Below, in pieces: positions 1 through 9,109 of a DNA stretch of 64,000 nucleotides. Source of the DNA: Shimia sp. R10_1 (GTDB lineage Bacteria; Pseudomonadota; Alphaproteobacteria; Rhodobacterales; Rhodobacteraceae). The notes under the pieces were generated by a model. It saw only the letters and a list, made by a program, of their open reading frames with translations, had not been told where the DNA came from and searched no databases. Position 1 is the first letter of the stretch. Each line of letters begins with the position of its first letter. Both the position numbers and the translations under genes were made by a program. Location of the stretch: assembly GCF_017744095.1 (NCBI RefSeq), contig NZ_JAGHQX010000002.1, positions 62,001 to 126,000 on the forward strand, given 5' to 3'.

Positions 1-47
1 CTGACAGATGCGCAGGCTACACGGGAAAGAGTAAGGGAGGACCACAA

Positions 48-458
48 ATGCACCCCACAATCACCCGCATGCAAGAGGTTGTCGCCAAGGGCCATGAAGA
101 GGACATAAAGGCGCTTTTGGCTGAAGATGTCACATTTCAGCCCCCCACATATTGGGCCACTTGGACTGGGCGCGACGCCGTCGCCGCCGTGCTTGGGCAC
201 GTGGGGCAGGTGTTTGGCGCGTTTCGATATCGTCGCGTTATGGGAAATGAAAATGACTGGGCCTTGGAATTCCAGTGCAAAGTTGGCGACTTGGACTGTG
301 TCGGCGTTGATCTGATCACACTTAATGAAGCAGGCGAAATTCAACATTTTGAAGTGGTGATGCGCCCATATAAGACCATCGGCGCCCTACGTGACGCTAT
401 GAACAAACGCGTGATGACCGATGCACGCTTTCTAAAATTCAAAGACGCGTTGAGCTGA
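48..458 (+). CDS. SnoaL/NTF2-like domain protein
   Basis: A 136-aa soluble protein with no signal peptide. Length and pattern fit the NTF2/SnoaL-like cone fold: an N-terminal helix, then an early acidic segment with LLAEDVTFQPP, then mixed strands. Such proteins are small ligand-binding or isomerase-like domains, and the substrate cannot be read from sequence. The ATG follows a clear AGGGAGG ribosome site about 7 bases upstream. The stop lies 4 bases before the next gene, so the two are probably co-transcribed with the SGNH hydrolase. Fold assignment is an inference; function is unknown. Confidence 0.6.
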   Translation: MHPTITRMQEVVAKGHEEDIKALLAEDVTFQPPTYWATWTGRDAVAAVLGHVGQVFGAFRYRRVMGNENDWALEFQCKVGDLDCVGVDLITLNEAGEIQHFEVVMRPYKTIGALRDAMNKRVMTDARFLKFKDALS

Positions 459-462
459 CCGC

Positions 463-1182
463 ATGCGACCTGCCGCCGACCAGATCTTGCGGATCCCCTT
501 AGCCCCGCTGCTTGCAGCGCAAGGATTGGGCGTGCGTCGACGCGCAAACACACTGCCCGAACCGCCCGGTGCTCGGCAGGGGCAAGCGGGCAAAGGCGCA
601 CCATTGCGTTTGTTGATTGTTGGCGACAGCTCCGCTGCTGGCGTTGGCGCGCGCTCCCAAGACACGGCCTTGTCTGGCCAAGTTGTAAAAAACCTCGCAC
701 AAGACTTTGATGTATCCTGGAAACTGATTGGCGAGAGCAGCATCACGACAACCGGCATGCTCAAACGCTTGGCGACTGTCCCACCAAGCGCGTTTGATGT
801 GGCGATCACTGCGCTTGGTGTGAACGACGTGACCCGCGCGAGCAGCCGTGCCAAATGGGTGAAACGCCAGACCGAACTTGCAGAAGTGCTTTCTTCAAAA
901 TTCGCAGTGCAAACGATTGTCGCCTCTGGGCTGCCCCCAATGGGCGCTTACCCGGAACTCCCTCAACCGCTGCGGTGGGTCTTGGGCGCGCACGCCAAAC
1001 GTCTTGACGATGCGTTGGCTGACCTTGCGGCGACGCATCGCCAGCTCACCCACCTCCCGCTGAACTTGCCATTCGAACCACGGTACCAGGCATCAGATGG
1101 CTATCACCCTTCAGAGGAAGCCTATACCATTTGGGCGGCAATGTTTGCAGATCACATCCGCGCACAACTGCCCCTTTCTTAG
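463..1182 (+). CDS. SGNH/GDSL-type hydrolase
   Basis: A 239-aa protein with the SGNH esterase blocks: the nucleophile block GDSSAAG (GDS at about residues 54-56), block III GVNDV, and the C-terminal DGYHPS carrying the Asp-x-x-His pair. These enzymes hydrolyse acyl or acetyl esters. The N-terminus (IPLAPLLAAQGLGVRRR) is a hydrophobic-then-basic lead typical of this Rhodobacteraceae subfamily and could be a membrane association segment, but there is no clear cleavable signal. It starts 4 bases after the SnoaL-like gene and ends convergently with rarD, overlapping it by 4 bases. Substrate unknown. Confidence 0.8.
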   Translation: MRPAADQILRIPLAPLLAAQGLGVRRRANTLPEPPGARQGQAGKGAPLRLLIVGDSSAAGVGARSQDTALSGQVVKNLAQDFDVSWKLIGESSITTTGMLKRLATVPPSAFDVAITALGVNDVTRASSRAKWVKRQTELAEVLSSKFAVQTIVASGLPPMGAYPELPQPLRWVLGAHAKRLDDALADLAATHRQLTHLPLNLPFEPRYQASDGYHPSEEAYTIWAAMFADHIRAQLPLS

Positions 1183-2087
1183 CCACGCTTACCTCTCAGA
1201 TCACGCAGCATTGGAATAGAGTACACAATCAGCGCCAACCAGATCATCGGGAATGCGATCATCCGCGCCTGACCAAAAGGCTCTCCAAACAGGAACACCG
1301 CCACCAAGAAAATCATCGTTGGCGCGATGTACTGCATGATCCCAATTGTCGAAAGACGCATGAGTTTTGCACCATTGGCGTAAAACAGCAACGGCACCGC
1401 TGTCACAATCCCGCAACCCAGAAGAAGCCACGTGTCTTGTGCCGACATCGCAAAGTGCCCCTGCCCCGTCGCCGTAAGCCAGCCCAGAAACCCAATGGCT
1501 GGCACTGAGAGGATCAAAACCTCAAGCAAGAAACCTTGATTTGGTCCGACAGGAAGTGACTTTTTGAAAAAGGCGTAAAACCCCCAGGATACGGTCAGCG
1601 CCAACGCGGGCCATGGCAGCGTACCAGCATCCGCCCAAAGCACCACAACAGCCCCAGCAGCCAGAGCCACGGCAATCCATTGCAGCCGTGACAAACGTTC
1701 GCCAAGTAAAAGGGCCGCGAGACCAACGCTGAAGAGTGGATTGATGTAGTACCCAAGTGCCGCATCCAACGCGCGATCATTGGCAATCGACCAGACGTAA
1801 ATGCCCCAATTGACGGTAATCAGCGCCGCCGTGAGACACCCCATCGCCAAGGTACGCGGGTTGCGCAGTGCCGCAACAAGATCACTGGTGCGCCTGAGAA
1901 GGATCAACACCAAGCCAGCAACGGGAACGGACCAAATGACCCGATGGGCCACAATCTCAAGCGCGGGCATATGCGCAAGCAGCTTCATGTAAAGCGGCAG
2001 GAATCCCCAGAGCAGATAGGCTCCCATAGCAAAGGCAAACCCTTTTGGGGTATCCACATTTTCAGGCGTATTGCTGACGACCGCCAT
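1179..2087 (-). CDS. rarD: EamA-family permease RarD
   Basis: A 302-aa DMT/EamA-type integral membrane protein with about ten hydrophobic segments. It matches RarD in its opening (GAYLLWGFLPLYMKLL) and in the GYYINPLFSVGLA and YIAPTMIFLVAVFLFGEP segments. RarD proteins are inner-membrane permeases of poorly defined substrate. I chose the ATG at 2087 because it follows an excellent AAAGGAGG ribosome site; the open frame extends 29 codons further upstream without one. It lies 111 bases downstream of the demethylation operon on the same strand and may or may not be read from it. Confidence 0.88.
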   Translation of the reverse strand: MAVVSNTPENVDTPKGFAFAMGAYLLWGFLPLYMKLLAHMPALEIVAHRVIWSVPVAGLVLILLRRTSDLVAALRNPRTLAMGCLTAALITVNWGIYVWSIANDRALDAALGYYINPLFSVGLAALLLGERLSRLQWIAVALAAGAVVVLWADAGTLPWPALALTVSWGFYAFFKKSLPVGPNQGFLLEVLILSVPAIGFLGWLTATGQGHFAMSAQDTWLLLGCGIVTAVPLLFYANGAKLMRLSTIGIMQYIAPTMIFLVAVFLFGEPFGQARMIAFPMIWLALIVYSIPMLRDLRGKRG

Positions 2088-2198
2088 GAGTGCCTCCTTT
2101 GACCGCGACGCATCTTGATAGCGCCGGGCCCAAGGGAAGGAAATGCGCGATTTTGTGACGGGGGCCATCACCATTCTTGATGGCGCTCCCGCCGTTTC

Positions 2199-4649
2199 TC
2201 AGACTTTGACTCGTTCCGATTTCGGATCGTACATAGGTTTCAGTGAGGCTTCAGCCCGTACTCTGCTACCCATCACATCGATTTCGTAAGTCGACGCCAA
2301 AACATCAGCCGCCTTTTCCCCCTCACATGGCACATACCCCAACCCAACTGCCGCCCCTAAGGTGTGGCCGTAGTTGCCAGAGCTCAGGTACCCGACATAT
2401 TCGCCGTCCCGCAGAATCGGCTCATTGTGAAACAGCAAGGGCTCAGACTCTGCGAGCTTGAATTGCACAAGTCGGCTCTTGGGCCCGCTTTCCTTGCGTG
2501 CGAGCACCGCCTCTTTGCCGATAAAGTCTGCTTTGTCCGTCTTCACAGCGAAGCTGAGCCCCGCATCGACCACGTGATCTTCGCAGGTGATATCATGCCC
2601 AAAATGGCGAAAGCCTTTTTCGATCCGGCAGCTGTCCATCATATGCATACCGCAAAGTTTCAGCCCCATATCTTGGCCTGCATCCCAGAGCGTTTCAAAG
2701 GCATGCCCTGCCATGTCTGAGGACACATAAATTTCCCAGCCAAGCTCGCCCACATAGGTCACGCGATGGGCCCGCGCCAGCCCCATGCCCAACTCAATCT
2801 CTTGCGCTGTACCAAACGGGTTGGTCGCGTTGGAGAAATTCGCTGGGGACACTTTCTCAAGCAGCTTGCGCGCGTTTGGCCCCATGATCGCCAGAACACC
2901 CTCACCTGCTGTGACATCGGTGATCACCACGTTGAAGCTACCCTTGTGACGCTGCATCCATGTCTGATCCGCGAGCCGCGTCGCGGCTGGCGTGACCACA
3001 AGATAGGCGGTTTCCGTCAGCCGTGTCACGGTCACATCCGCCTCAATACCGCCACTGCGGTTGAGAAATTGTGTGTAGACGATCTTGCCATTTGGCACCG
3101 AATAATCGCCGCCGCCCACATAGTTCAAGAAGGCCTCCGCATCCGGCCCTTCCACACGGATTTTGCCGAATGATGACATGTCATACATGCCGACATTTTC
3201 GCGCACGGCGCGATGTTCGGCGGCGGAGTTCTCAAACCAATTCTGGCGTTTCCAGGTGTACTGGTATTCGCGCTCCTGGCCTTCATGCGCAAACCAATTG
3301 GCCCGCTCCCAGCCTGCGAGTTCGCCAAAAACCGCACCTTGTTCTTTGAGGTGACAATGGAACGGTGTGCGCCGCACGCCGCGCGCGGTGGCCTTTTGGC
3401 GATAGGGGAAGTGATCCGCATAAAGCAGCCCCAGCGTTTCTTTGGAGCGTTCAAACAGATAGGTTTTGTTGCCCTGAAATGGCTGCATGCGGCTGATATC
3501 CACATCCCCAAGATCAAAAGGCCTGTCGCCATCATTCATCCATTGCGCCAGCGCCATGCCGGCGCCGCCCGCAGACTGAATGCCAATCGAGTTGAAGCCA
3601 GCCGCCACCCAGACATTGTCCATTTCTGGTGCCAGCCCAAGGTGATAAGCATCATCCGGAGTGAAGCTTTCCGGCCCGTTGAAGAAGGTGTGAATACCCG
3701 CCTCAGCCAGCATGGGCAGACGGTTGCAAGCCGCTTCTAGGATCGGCTCAAAGTGGTCAAAATCTTCTGGCAGCTGGTCAAACTCAAAGCTGTCGGGAAT
3801 GCCGTTCATGCCCCAAGGTTTGGCGTTGGGTTCAAAAGCGCCGAGCAGGATTTTTCCTGCGTCTTCCTTGTAGTAGGCGCATTCATCGGGAACGCGCAGT
3901 ACCGGCATCTGGGTCAAACCCTGAATACCCTCTGTCACGATATAAAAGTGCTCACAGGCGTGCAGCGGCACATTCACGCCCGCCATACGCCCCACTTCAT
4001 GGCCCCACATCCCTGCGCAATTCACGATCATATCGCAGGCTATATGGCCTTGTTCAGCACCGTCATCGGACTCCCAATCCACGCCGGTCACCTTACGGCC
4101 GGATTTCGCGATACTCGTGACTTTGATCCGCTCTTTGACGATGGCACCGCCCTGCCGCGCGCCTTTGGCCAAAGCCAACGCAATATTGGCCGGATCGCCC
4201 TGACCGTCCAGCGGCAACCAGACGCCAGCTTTCACATCCTCAATATTGAGATGCTCATACCGCGCTTTCACCTCGGTAGGCGAAATCTCTTCGACCTCAA
4301 CCCCAAAGGCCCGCGCCATGGCCGCTTGGCGGTAGATTTCTTCCTTACGCTCTTCGGTCAAAGCCACAGTGATCGAGCCGCTCCGCTTAAAGCCTGTGGC
4401 CACGCCAGTTTCAGCTTCAAGATTGCCGTAAAGCTCTTGGGAGTATTTTGCGAGCTTCGTCATATTCGCCGTGGCGCGAAGCTGTGCAATCAGCCCTGCC
4501 GCATGCCATGTGGTGCCCGAAGTCAGCTGCTTGCGCTCCAAAAGCACAACTTCTTTCCAGCCCAATTTGGTCAGGTGGTACGCCACAGAACAGCCAACCA
4601 CGCCGCCGCCAATGATCACCACACGTGCTTTATTTGGAAGATCAGCCAT
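2199..4649 (-). CDS. FAD-dependent dehydrogenase with GcvT domain (dimethylglycine/sarcosine dehydrogenase type), copy 1
   Basis: An 816-aa two-part enzyme. Residues 1-400 are a DAO-type FAD domain with the dinucleotide motif GGGVVG near residue 15 and TSGTTWHAAG, whose His49 aligns with the covalent-FAD histidine of dimethylglycine and sarcosine dehydrogenases. Residues 430-816 are a GcvT/aminomethyltransferase folate-binding domain (YVGELGWEIYVS; GMHMMDSCRIEKGFRHFG). Family members oxidatively remove N-methyl groups and pass the C1 unit to tetrahydrofolate. An AAAGGA ribosome site precedes the ATG. It follows the homocysteine methyltransferase gene by 90 bases and is paralogous to the equally long gene at 5639. 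The exact substrate (dimethylglycine, sarcosine or another methylamine) cannot be told. Confidence 0.85.
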   Translation of the reverse strand: MADLPNKARVVIIGGGVVGCSVAYHLTKLGWKEVVLLERKQLTSGTTWHAAGLIAQLRATANMTKLAKYSQELYGNLEAETGVATGFKRSGSITVALTEERKEEIYRQAAMARAFGVEVEEISPTEVKARYEHLNIEDVKAGVWLPLDGQGDPANIALALAKGARQGGAIVKERIKVTSIAKSGRKVTGVDWESDDGAEQGHIACDMIVNCAGMWGHEVGRMAGVNVPLHACEHFYIVTEGIQGLTQMPVLRVPDECAYYKEDAGKILLGAFEPNAKPWGMNGIPDSFEFDQLPEDFDHFEPILEAACNRLPMLAEAGIHTFFNGPESFTPDDAYHLGLAPEMDNVWVAAGFNSIGIQSAGGAGMALAQWMNDGDRPFDLGDVDISRMQPFQGNKTYLFERSKETLGLLYADHFPYRQKATARGVRRTPFHCHLKEQGAVFGELAGWERANWFAHEGQEREYQYTWKRQNWFENSAAEHRAVRENVGMYDMSSFGKIRVEGPDAEAFLNYVGGGDYSVPNGKIVYTQFLNRSGGIEADVTVTRLTETAYLVVTPAATRLADQTWMQRHKGSFNVVITDVTAGEGVLAIMGPNARKLLEKVSPANFSNATNPFGTAQEIELGMGLARAHRVTYVGELGWEIYVSSDMAGHAFETLWDAGQDMGLKLCGMHMMDSCRIEKGFRHFGHDITCEDHVVDAGLSFAVKTDKADFIGKEAVLARKESGPKSRLVQFKLAESEPLLFHNEPILRDGEYVGYLSSGNYGHTLGAAVGLGYVPCEGEKAADVLASTYEIDVMGSRVRAEASLKPMYDPKSERVKV

Positions 4650-4739
4650 TATGATGTCCTTTCAGGTGCTTATCGGGCGTACGCCCGCAACCAATCGAGG
4701 CTCGCCCCCGATCCCTAGAGTGTATTCAGCAGAATCCGG

Positions 4740-5642
4740 TCAAGCCCCGACCAGCTCATAACCTGCCTCATTCAAGCGATTGGCCAGTGCCGCGATATGG
4801 TCTGGGCCAACTTCACAACAGCCACCAACAAAGCGCGCGCCCTCGGCGATCCATTGCATGGCAAAATCCACGTAGCGTTTTGGCGTCACATCATCGCGTG
4901 CGCGCAACTCATCTACAGTGCCGCCAATTTCCAAAGCATCAATGCCCGTGAACCCATTGGCATAGGCGCCTGTTGGTCGCCCTTCTGCGAGAACCGAGTG
5001 AAGGCTGTCAGACACAACTTCAGGCTTGGAACAGTTCAATCCGATACCTGCAACCTCAAAATCCGCAAGCGCTTCCAGCGCAGCGGAGAGAGCTTCTCCA
5101 GAACGCAGCTCTGCGCTGTTGTCATCCTTCAGCGTGACAAACACCCAAGTCGGCTTGCCTGTTTCAACACCTGCCTGTGCAGCCGCCGTCGCCTCGGCAA
5201 CGCTTGAAAGCGTTTCACACAGCATCACGTCGCAAGCCGCAGCCTGAGCTTCCGCAATCTCCTGATACGCGGGTAGCAAATCTGCGTGAGTGCGTGACAT
5301 GTCGGGCCGATAAGACCCGTGCAAAGGTGGCAGACAAGCGGCCAGCTTTACACCCTCAGCGCCTACTTCATCGCGGGCGGCACTTGCGAGATCGATCGCC
5401 CGCTGCTGGAGCGCCTCAAACATATCGCCGACACCTTCACGAGTCAGCCGCTCTGGCGTCGCAGAATAGGTGTTGAGCGTGATCAGACGCGCGCCAGCCC
5501 GGATGAAATCCGCATGTACCGCCTGCACGATCTCCGGCTCTTCCATCATCACTTTGGTGGACCAAAGCGGATGCGCTGGCATAGATGATCGCGCCAGCAA
5601 TTCCTGCCCTGATCCACCATCTTTCAAGATGATCTTCGTCAT
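4740..5642 (-). CDS. Homocysteine S-methyltransferase family protein (betaine-homocysteine type)
   Basis: A 300-aa zinc methyltransferase. The three zinc cysteines of the BHMT/Hmt family are visible: Cys204 in GLNCSKPE and Cys275-Cys276 in VGGCCEVGPDH. The N-terminus has the family's DGGSGQELL. It would move a methyl group from betaine or a related onium compound to homocysteine. Its ATG overlaps the stop of the upstream FAD/GcvT gene by 4 bases (ATGA), so translation is probably coupled. A transfer of the first betaine methyl followed by oxidation of the remaining two fits the gene order, though the methyl donor is inferred. Confidence 0.82.
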   Translation of the reverse strand: MTKIILKDGGSGQELLARSSMPAHPLWSTKVMMEEPEIVQAVHADFIRAGARLITLNTYSATPERLTREGVGDMFEALQQRAIDLASAARDEVGAEGVKLAACLPPLHGSYRPDMSRTHADLLPAYQEIAEAQAAACDVMLCETLSSVAEATAAAQAGVETGKPTWVFVTLKDDNSAELRSGEALSAALEALADFEVAGIGLNCSKPEVVSDSLHSVLAEGRPTGAYANGFTGIDALEIGGTVDELRARDDVTPKRYVDFAMQWIAEGARFVGGCCEVGPDHIAALANRLNEAGYELVGA

Positions 5643-8089
5643 GCGCGCAGACGTTCGTTGGCCGGATCCCAGAGCGGCTGATCCTCTTGCACCACGGCGC
5701 GGTATTTCTTGCCGTAAATCTCAACCTCAAGCTCTGTGCCGGGTTTCGCCAGATCTGCCTGCACCATGCCCAGCGCGATAGAGGCATTCACACGATGCCC
5801 CCAGCCGCCAGATGTGGTTTCGCCTACAATCTGATCGCCATGCCAGATACAAGACATATAAGGCGCATCTGCGTCACCGGCCTCTACAACCAAGGTCACA
5901 AAGGATTTTTTGACGCCCTGTTGCAGCTCGCTCTGGATCGCGGCTTTGCCCGGGAACGCCTGTGGCTTGTCCAGTTTGACAAAGCGGCCAAGGCCACCTT
6001 CGAGCAGAGAATAATCTGTGGAGAGATCGCCTTTCCAAGCGCGGTAGCCTTTCTCAAGGCGCAGCGAGTTCAGCGCATACATGCCAAATGGCGTTGCGCC
6101 CGCGGCAAGGATCGCATCGTAGATCGCAGGCATATCCGCGTTGAGCGCATGCACTTCCCAGCCCAGCTCCCCTGCGAAGGAGACCCGAATGAGATGCGCA
6201 GGCTGCCCCGCGACGGTGGCGCTCTGGTGGGTAAGCCAGCCGCTGTCCAGATCCGCATCTGTCAGGCCAGCCAGAATCTCACGCGATTTTGGCCCTGTAA
6301 CAATCAGCGTGTCGCGGGTGGTGGTGACATCCTCAACGGTCACACCTGCAGGCACGGCTTTTGTTAGAATATCGCGGTCATGCCACTGCGCGGTGGCGGC
6401 CGTGATCATCACAAATTCGTCCTCACCCAAACGGATACAGGACATCTCTGTCAGGATGCGACCCCGGTCATCAGACACATAAACAAGGTTCATCCGGCCA
6501 ACCTTTGGAAGGCCCCCTGTCACGAGACCGCGCAAAGCTTCGGCCGCACCCTCGCCTTTGACCATGAAGCGAGAGAAGCCTGGCAAATCAAGCACACCGC
6601 AGTGATCGCGGACCGCTTCGCACTCTTCTTTGATGCGCTGCTCCCATGGGCCAGAACGGCCCCAGGTGTGGGTGGCATCCAGCGAGGTGTCGTCGCCGTC
6701 TTTGGCGAACCAGTTGGCCCGCTCCCAGCCGTTGTAGGCCCCCATAACACCGCCTTGTGCAACCACCCGGTCATGGACGGGGGAGAGCTTCTTGTCGCGC
6801 GCGGCGGGCCATTCGTGATGCGGGAAATGCATGGCGTATTCGTTGCCGTACACCTCCATGCCTTTCTTCACGCAGTAATCATGATCGGTGTAATCGGTGT
6901 AGCGGCGCGGATCGACGGCCCACATATCCCATTCGGTGTGCCCATCCACGATCCACTCTGCGAGCACCTTGCCAGCGCCGCCGCCTTGAGCGATGCCAAA
7001 GGTGAACACACAGTTTTCAAAGGCATTTTCCACGCCAGGCATCGGGCCGATCAGAGGCAAACCATCCGGCGCATAGGGGATCGGGCCGTTGATCACACGG
7101 CTGATGCCGGAGGTGGCCATCAGCGGCACACGTTCCATGGCGTCGGTCACGATGTCCTCAATCCGGTCCAGATCATCAGACCAGAGCTGGAAGGAAAAAT
7201 CATCGGGCATCGGGTCGGCGTCGGTGTCCCAATGGGCCTTACAGTTGGGCTCATAAGGGCCGAGGTTGTAGCCGTGTTTCTCCTGACGCAGGTAGTAAGA
7301 GATATCCACGTCACGCAGCAGTGGGAGCTTCACACCACCGTTGGCTTTGGACCAGTCTTCGACTTCTGGGATTTCTTCGGTCAGCAGATACTGGTGGCTC
7401 ATCACCATCATCGGCACAGAGCGTCCGCCATAAGGCTTGAACCATTCTCCCACACGCTGGGCATAGTAACCCGCTGCATTCACGACATAATCACAGGCGA
7501 TGTCGCCTCTTTCCGTGTGCACAATCCAGCTTTTGTCTGCCTGCTGGGTCACGCCGGTAGCGGGGCAGAAGCGGATGATCTTTTGGCCCATGTCCCGCGC
7601 ACCTTTGGCCAAAGCCTGCGTCAGCTGAGCCGGGTCGATGTCGCCATCGGTGGGATCATAGAGCACACCCATGAGATCGTGGGTTTCAAGGAAAGGATAG
7701 CGCGCCTTGGCCTGTTCCGGGGTCCACATCTCCATTGGAATACCCTGATAGCGGGCCATGGACATGGCGCGTTCGAACTCCTGAACCCGCTCTTTGGTGT
7801 GCGCTAGTCGGATCGAGCCGGACTGGTGATAGTTCATCGGGTAGTCCACCTCTTCGCCCAATCGGGCGTAAAGCTCGGTGGAGTAGCGCTGCATATTCAT
7901 AATCGCCCAAGAGTTTGAAAACGTGGGCACATTCCCGGCTGCGTGCCAGGTAGACCCGGCAGTCAGCTCATTCTTTTCCAGCAAGACACAGTCGGTCCAG
8001 CCCTTCTTGGCAAGGTGATACAGGCTGGAGGTGCCAACGACCCCGCCACCGATGATGACCACACGGGCCTTTGTTGGAAAATCAGACAT
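5639..8089 (-). CDS. FAD-dependent dehydrogenase with GcvT domain (dimethylglycine/sarcosine dehydrogenase type), copy 2
   Basis: An 816-aa paralogue of the gene at 2199 with the same layout: FAD motif GGGVVG near residue 15, covalent-flavin signature TAGSTWHAAG (His49), then a C-terminal GcvT folate domain (FAGELGWEVHAL; MYALNSLRLEKGYRAWKGDL). The FAD-domain region after the histidine differs clearly between the copies (NVPTFSNSWAIM here, LIAQLRATANM in the other), so they probably act on different substrates, for example dimethylglycine and sarcosine in sequence. A GGGAG ribosome site precedes the ATG. It starts 12 bases after lysE and overlaps the methyltransferase gene by 4 bases. Confidence 0.85.
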   Translation of the reverse strand: MSDFPTKARVVIIGGGVVGTSSLYHLAKKGWTDCVLLEKNELTAGSTWHAAGNVPTFSNSWAIMNMQRYSTELYARLGEEVDYPMNYHQSGSIRLAHTKERVQEFERAMSMARYQGIPMEMWTPEQAKARYPFLETHDLMGVLYDPTDGDIDPAQLTQALAKGARDMGQKIIRFCPATGVTQQADKSWIVHTERGDIACDYVVNAAGYYAQRVGEWFKPYGGRSVPMMVMSHQYLLTEEIPEVEDWSKANGGVKLPLLRDVDISYYLRQEKHGYNLGPYEPNCKAHWDTDADPMPDDFSFQLWSDDLDRIEDIVTDAMERVPLMATSGISRVINGPIPYAPDGLPLIGPMPGVENAFENCVFTFGIAQGGGAGKVLAEWIVDGHTEWDMWAVDPRRYTDYTDHDYCVKKGMEVYGNEYAMHFPHHEWPAARDKKLSPVHDRVVAQGGVMGAYNGWERANWFAKDGDDTSLDATHTWGRSGPWEQRIKEECEAVRDHCGVLDLPGFSRFMVKGEGAAEALRGLVTGGLPKVGRMNLVYVSDDRGRILTEMSCIRLGEDEFVMITAATAQWHDRDILTKAVPAGVTVEDVTTTRDTLIVTGPKSREILAGLTDADLDSGWLTHQSATVAGQPAHLIRVSFAGELGWEVHALNADMPAIYDAILAAGATPFGMYALNSLRLEKGYRAWKGDLSTDYSLLEGGLGRFVKLDKPQAFPGKAAIQSELQQGVKKSFVTLVVEAGDADAPYMSCIWHGDQIVGETTSGGWGHRVNASIALGMVQADLAKPGTELEVEIYGKKYRAVVQEDQPLWDPANERLRA

Positions 8090-8101
8090 TTACAGACTCC
8101 C

Positions 8102-8725
8102 TCAGTCGAAAACGAGCTTGGCAGCAAGGCTGCCGAAAATGATGGATGCGCATTTGTTGAGTACCCCGGTGGCCTTTTTGAGCTTCGCGCCGACCAGTCC
8201 AGCAGACAGGCCAATCATGGACACCACCACAAAGCCACCAGCGGCGAACATCAGGCCGAGAATGACAATTTGTTGCCAGATCGGGCCTGCTTCCGGGGTG
8301 GTGAATTGGGGTAAAAATGCGAGAATAAACAGAATGATTTTCGGGTTCATGATGTTGGTCAGGAACCCGCGGCGCAGTGCACGTGCCACATTTGCGCGGC
8401 CGTCCGCGGCATCTGAAGGCGGCAGGGCGCGCCAGGATTCCCACGCCAAAACAACAAGATAGGCTGCACCTGCGTAGCGGATCACCAGTAGCGCCGTAGG
8501 CGATGCGGCGATCACGACAGCCAGCCCAGCGGCTGCAAGCGTGATATGGACCAGCAAGCCCAGCGTGACGCCTAAAGTGGCGGCGAACCCGGCTTTGGGG
8601 CCGCCTGCGATGCCGCTTGCGATGGTGAACATCATATCCGCACCGGGGGTGAGATACATGACCAACGAGGCCGCCATGAAAGCCCAGAGCGTGACGCTTT
8701 CCATATTTGCGAATGTTTCCAGCAT
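8102..8725 (-). CDS. LysE/RhtB-family amino-acid exporter
   Basis: A 207-aa inner-membrane protein with about six hydrophobic segments and the LysE/RhtB pattern near the start (LTPGADMMFTIASGIAGGPKAGFAATLGV) and the NIMNPKIILFILAFLPQF motif. The family exports amino acids and derivatives. A GAGGGG ribosome site precedes the ATG. It is packed between the GFA gene (2-base gap) and the demethylase (12-base gap), so it is part of the operon. Export of an amino acid produced by demethylation, such as glycine or an analogue, is a guess. Confidence 0.85.
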   Translation of the reverse strand: MLETFANMESVTLWAFMAASLVMYLTPGADMMFTIASGIAGGPKAGFAATLGVTLGLLVHITLAAAGLAVVIAASPTALLVIRYAGAAYLVVLAWESWRALPPSDAADGRANVARALRRGFLTNIMNPKIILFILAFLPQFTTPEAGPIWQQIVILGLMFAAGGFVVVSMIGLSAGLVGAKLKKATGVLNKCASIIFGSLAAKLVFD

Positions 8726-8727
8726 CT

Positions 8728-9099
8728 TCAGCCCCTCTGTGGGAGACCGTCGGCGATCTGATAATAGTCGCCCTTGTCCCCTACAAAAATGTGTTTCTCC
8801 AAACTCAGCCCGGTTGGCCCGTCAACGGCACCCAGCGCAAAACTGATCGTGTTTTCATCATGGGCTTTCCAAAAAAGGAAAGATCCACAGCGGGGACAAC
8901 TGCCACGCTTAGCGGACGCACTTGCCTCATACCAGAGAACGTCACCTGTAATTTTCATTTCTTCCTCAAGCACATAGGCAGATGACCACACCCCGCCTGA
9001 TTGCTTGCGGCATTGACTGCAGTGGCACATGGATGCGCCTTGGGGCGTTGCATGCGTTTCAAATTTGATGTCGCCACAGAGGCATGTTCCTTTGAGCAT
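8728..9099 (-). CDS. GFA-family zinc protein (glutathione-dependent formaldehyde-activating type)
   Basis: A 123-aa single GFA/Mss4-like domain. All seven expected zinc cysteines are present: Cys6 and Cys8 (CLC), Cys25, Cys27 and Cys30 (CHCSQC), and Cys68 and Cys71 (CPRC). The founding member was described as accelerating addition of formaldehyde to glutathione; the role of most homologues is unproven. A GGAGG ribosome site precedes the ATG. Placement inside an operon of N-demethylating dehydrogenases, which can release formaldehyde when folate is limiting, makes a formaldehyde role more plausible here than usual. Confidence 0.85.
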   Translation of the reverse strand: MLKGTCLCGDIKFETHATPQGASMCHCSQCRKQSGGVWSSAYVLEEEMKITGDVLWYEASASAKRGSCPRCGSFLFWKAHDENTISFALGAVDGPTGLSLEKHIFVGDKGDYYQIADGLPQRG

Positions 9100-9109
9100 T
9101 GCGACCTCC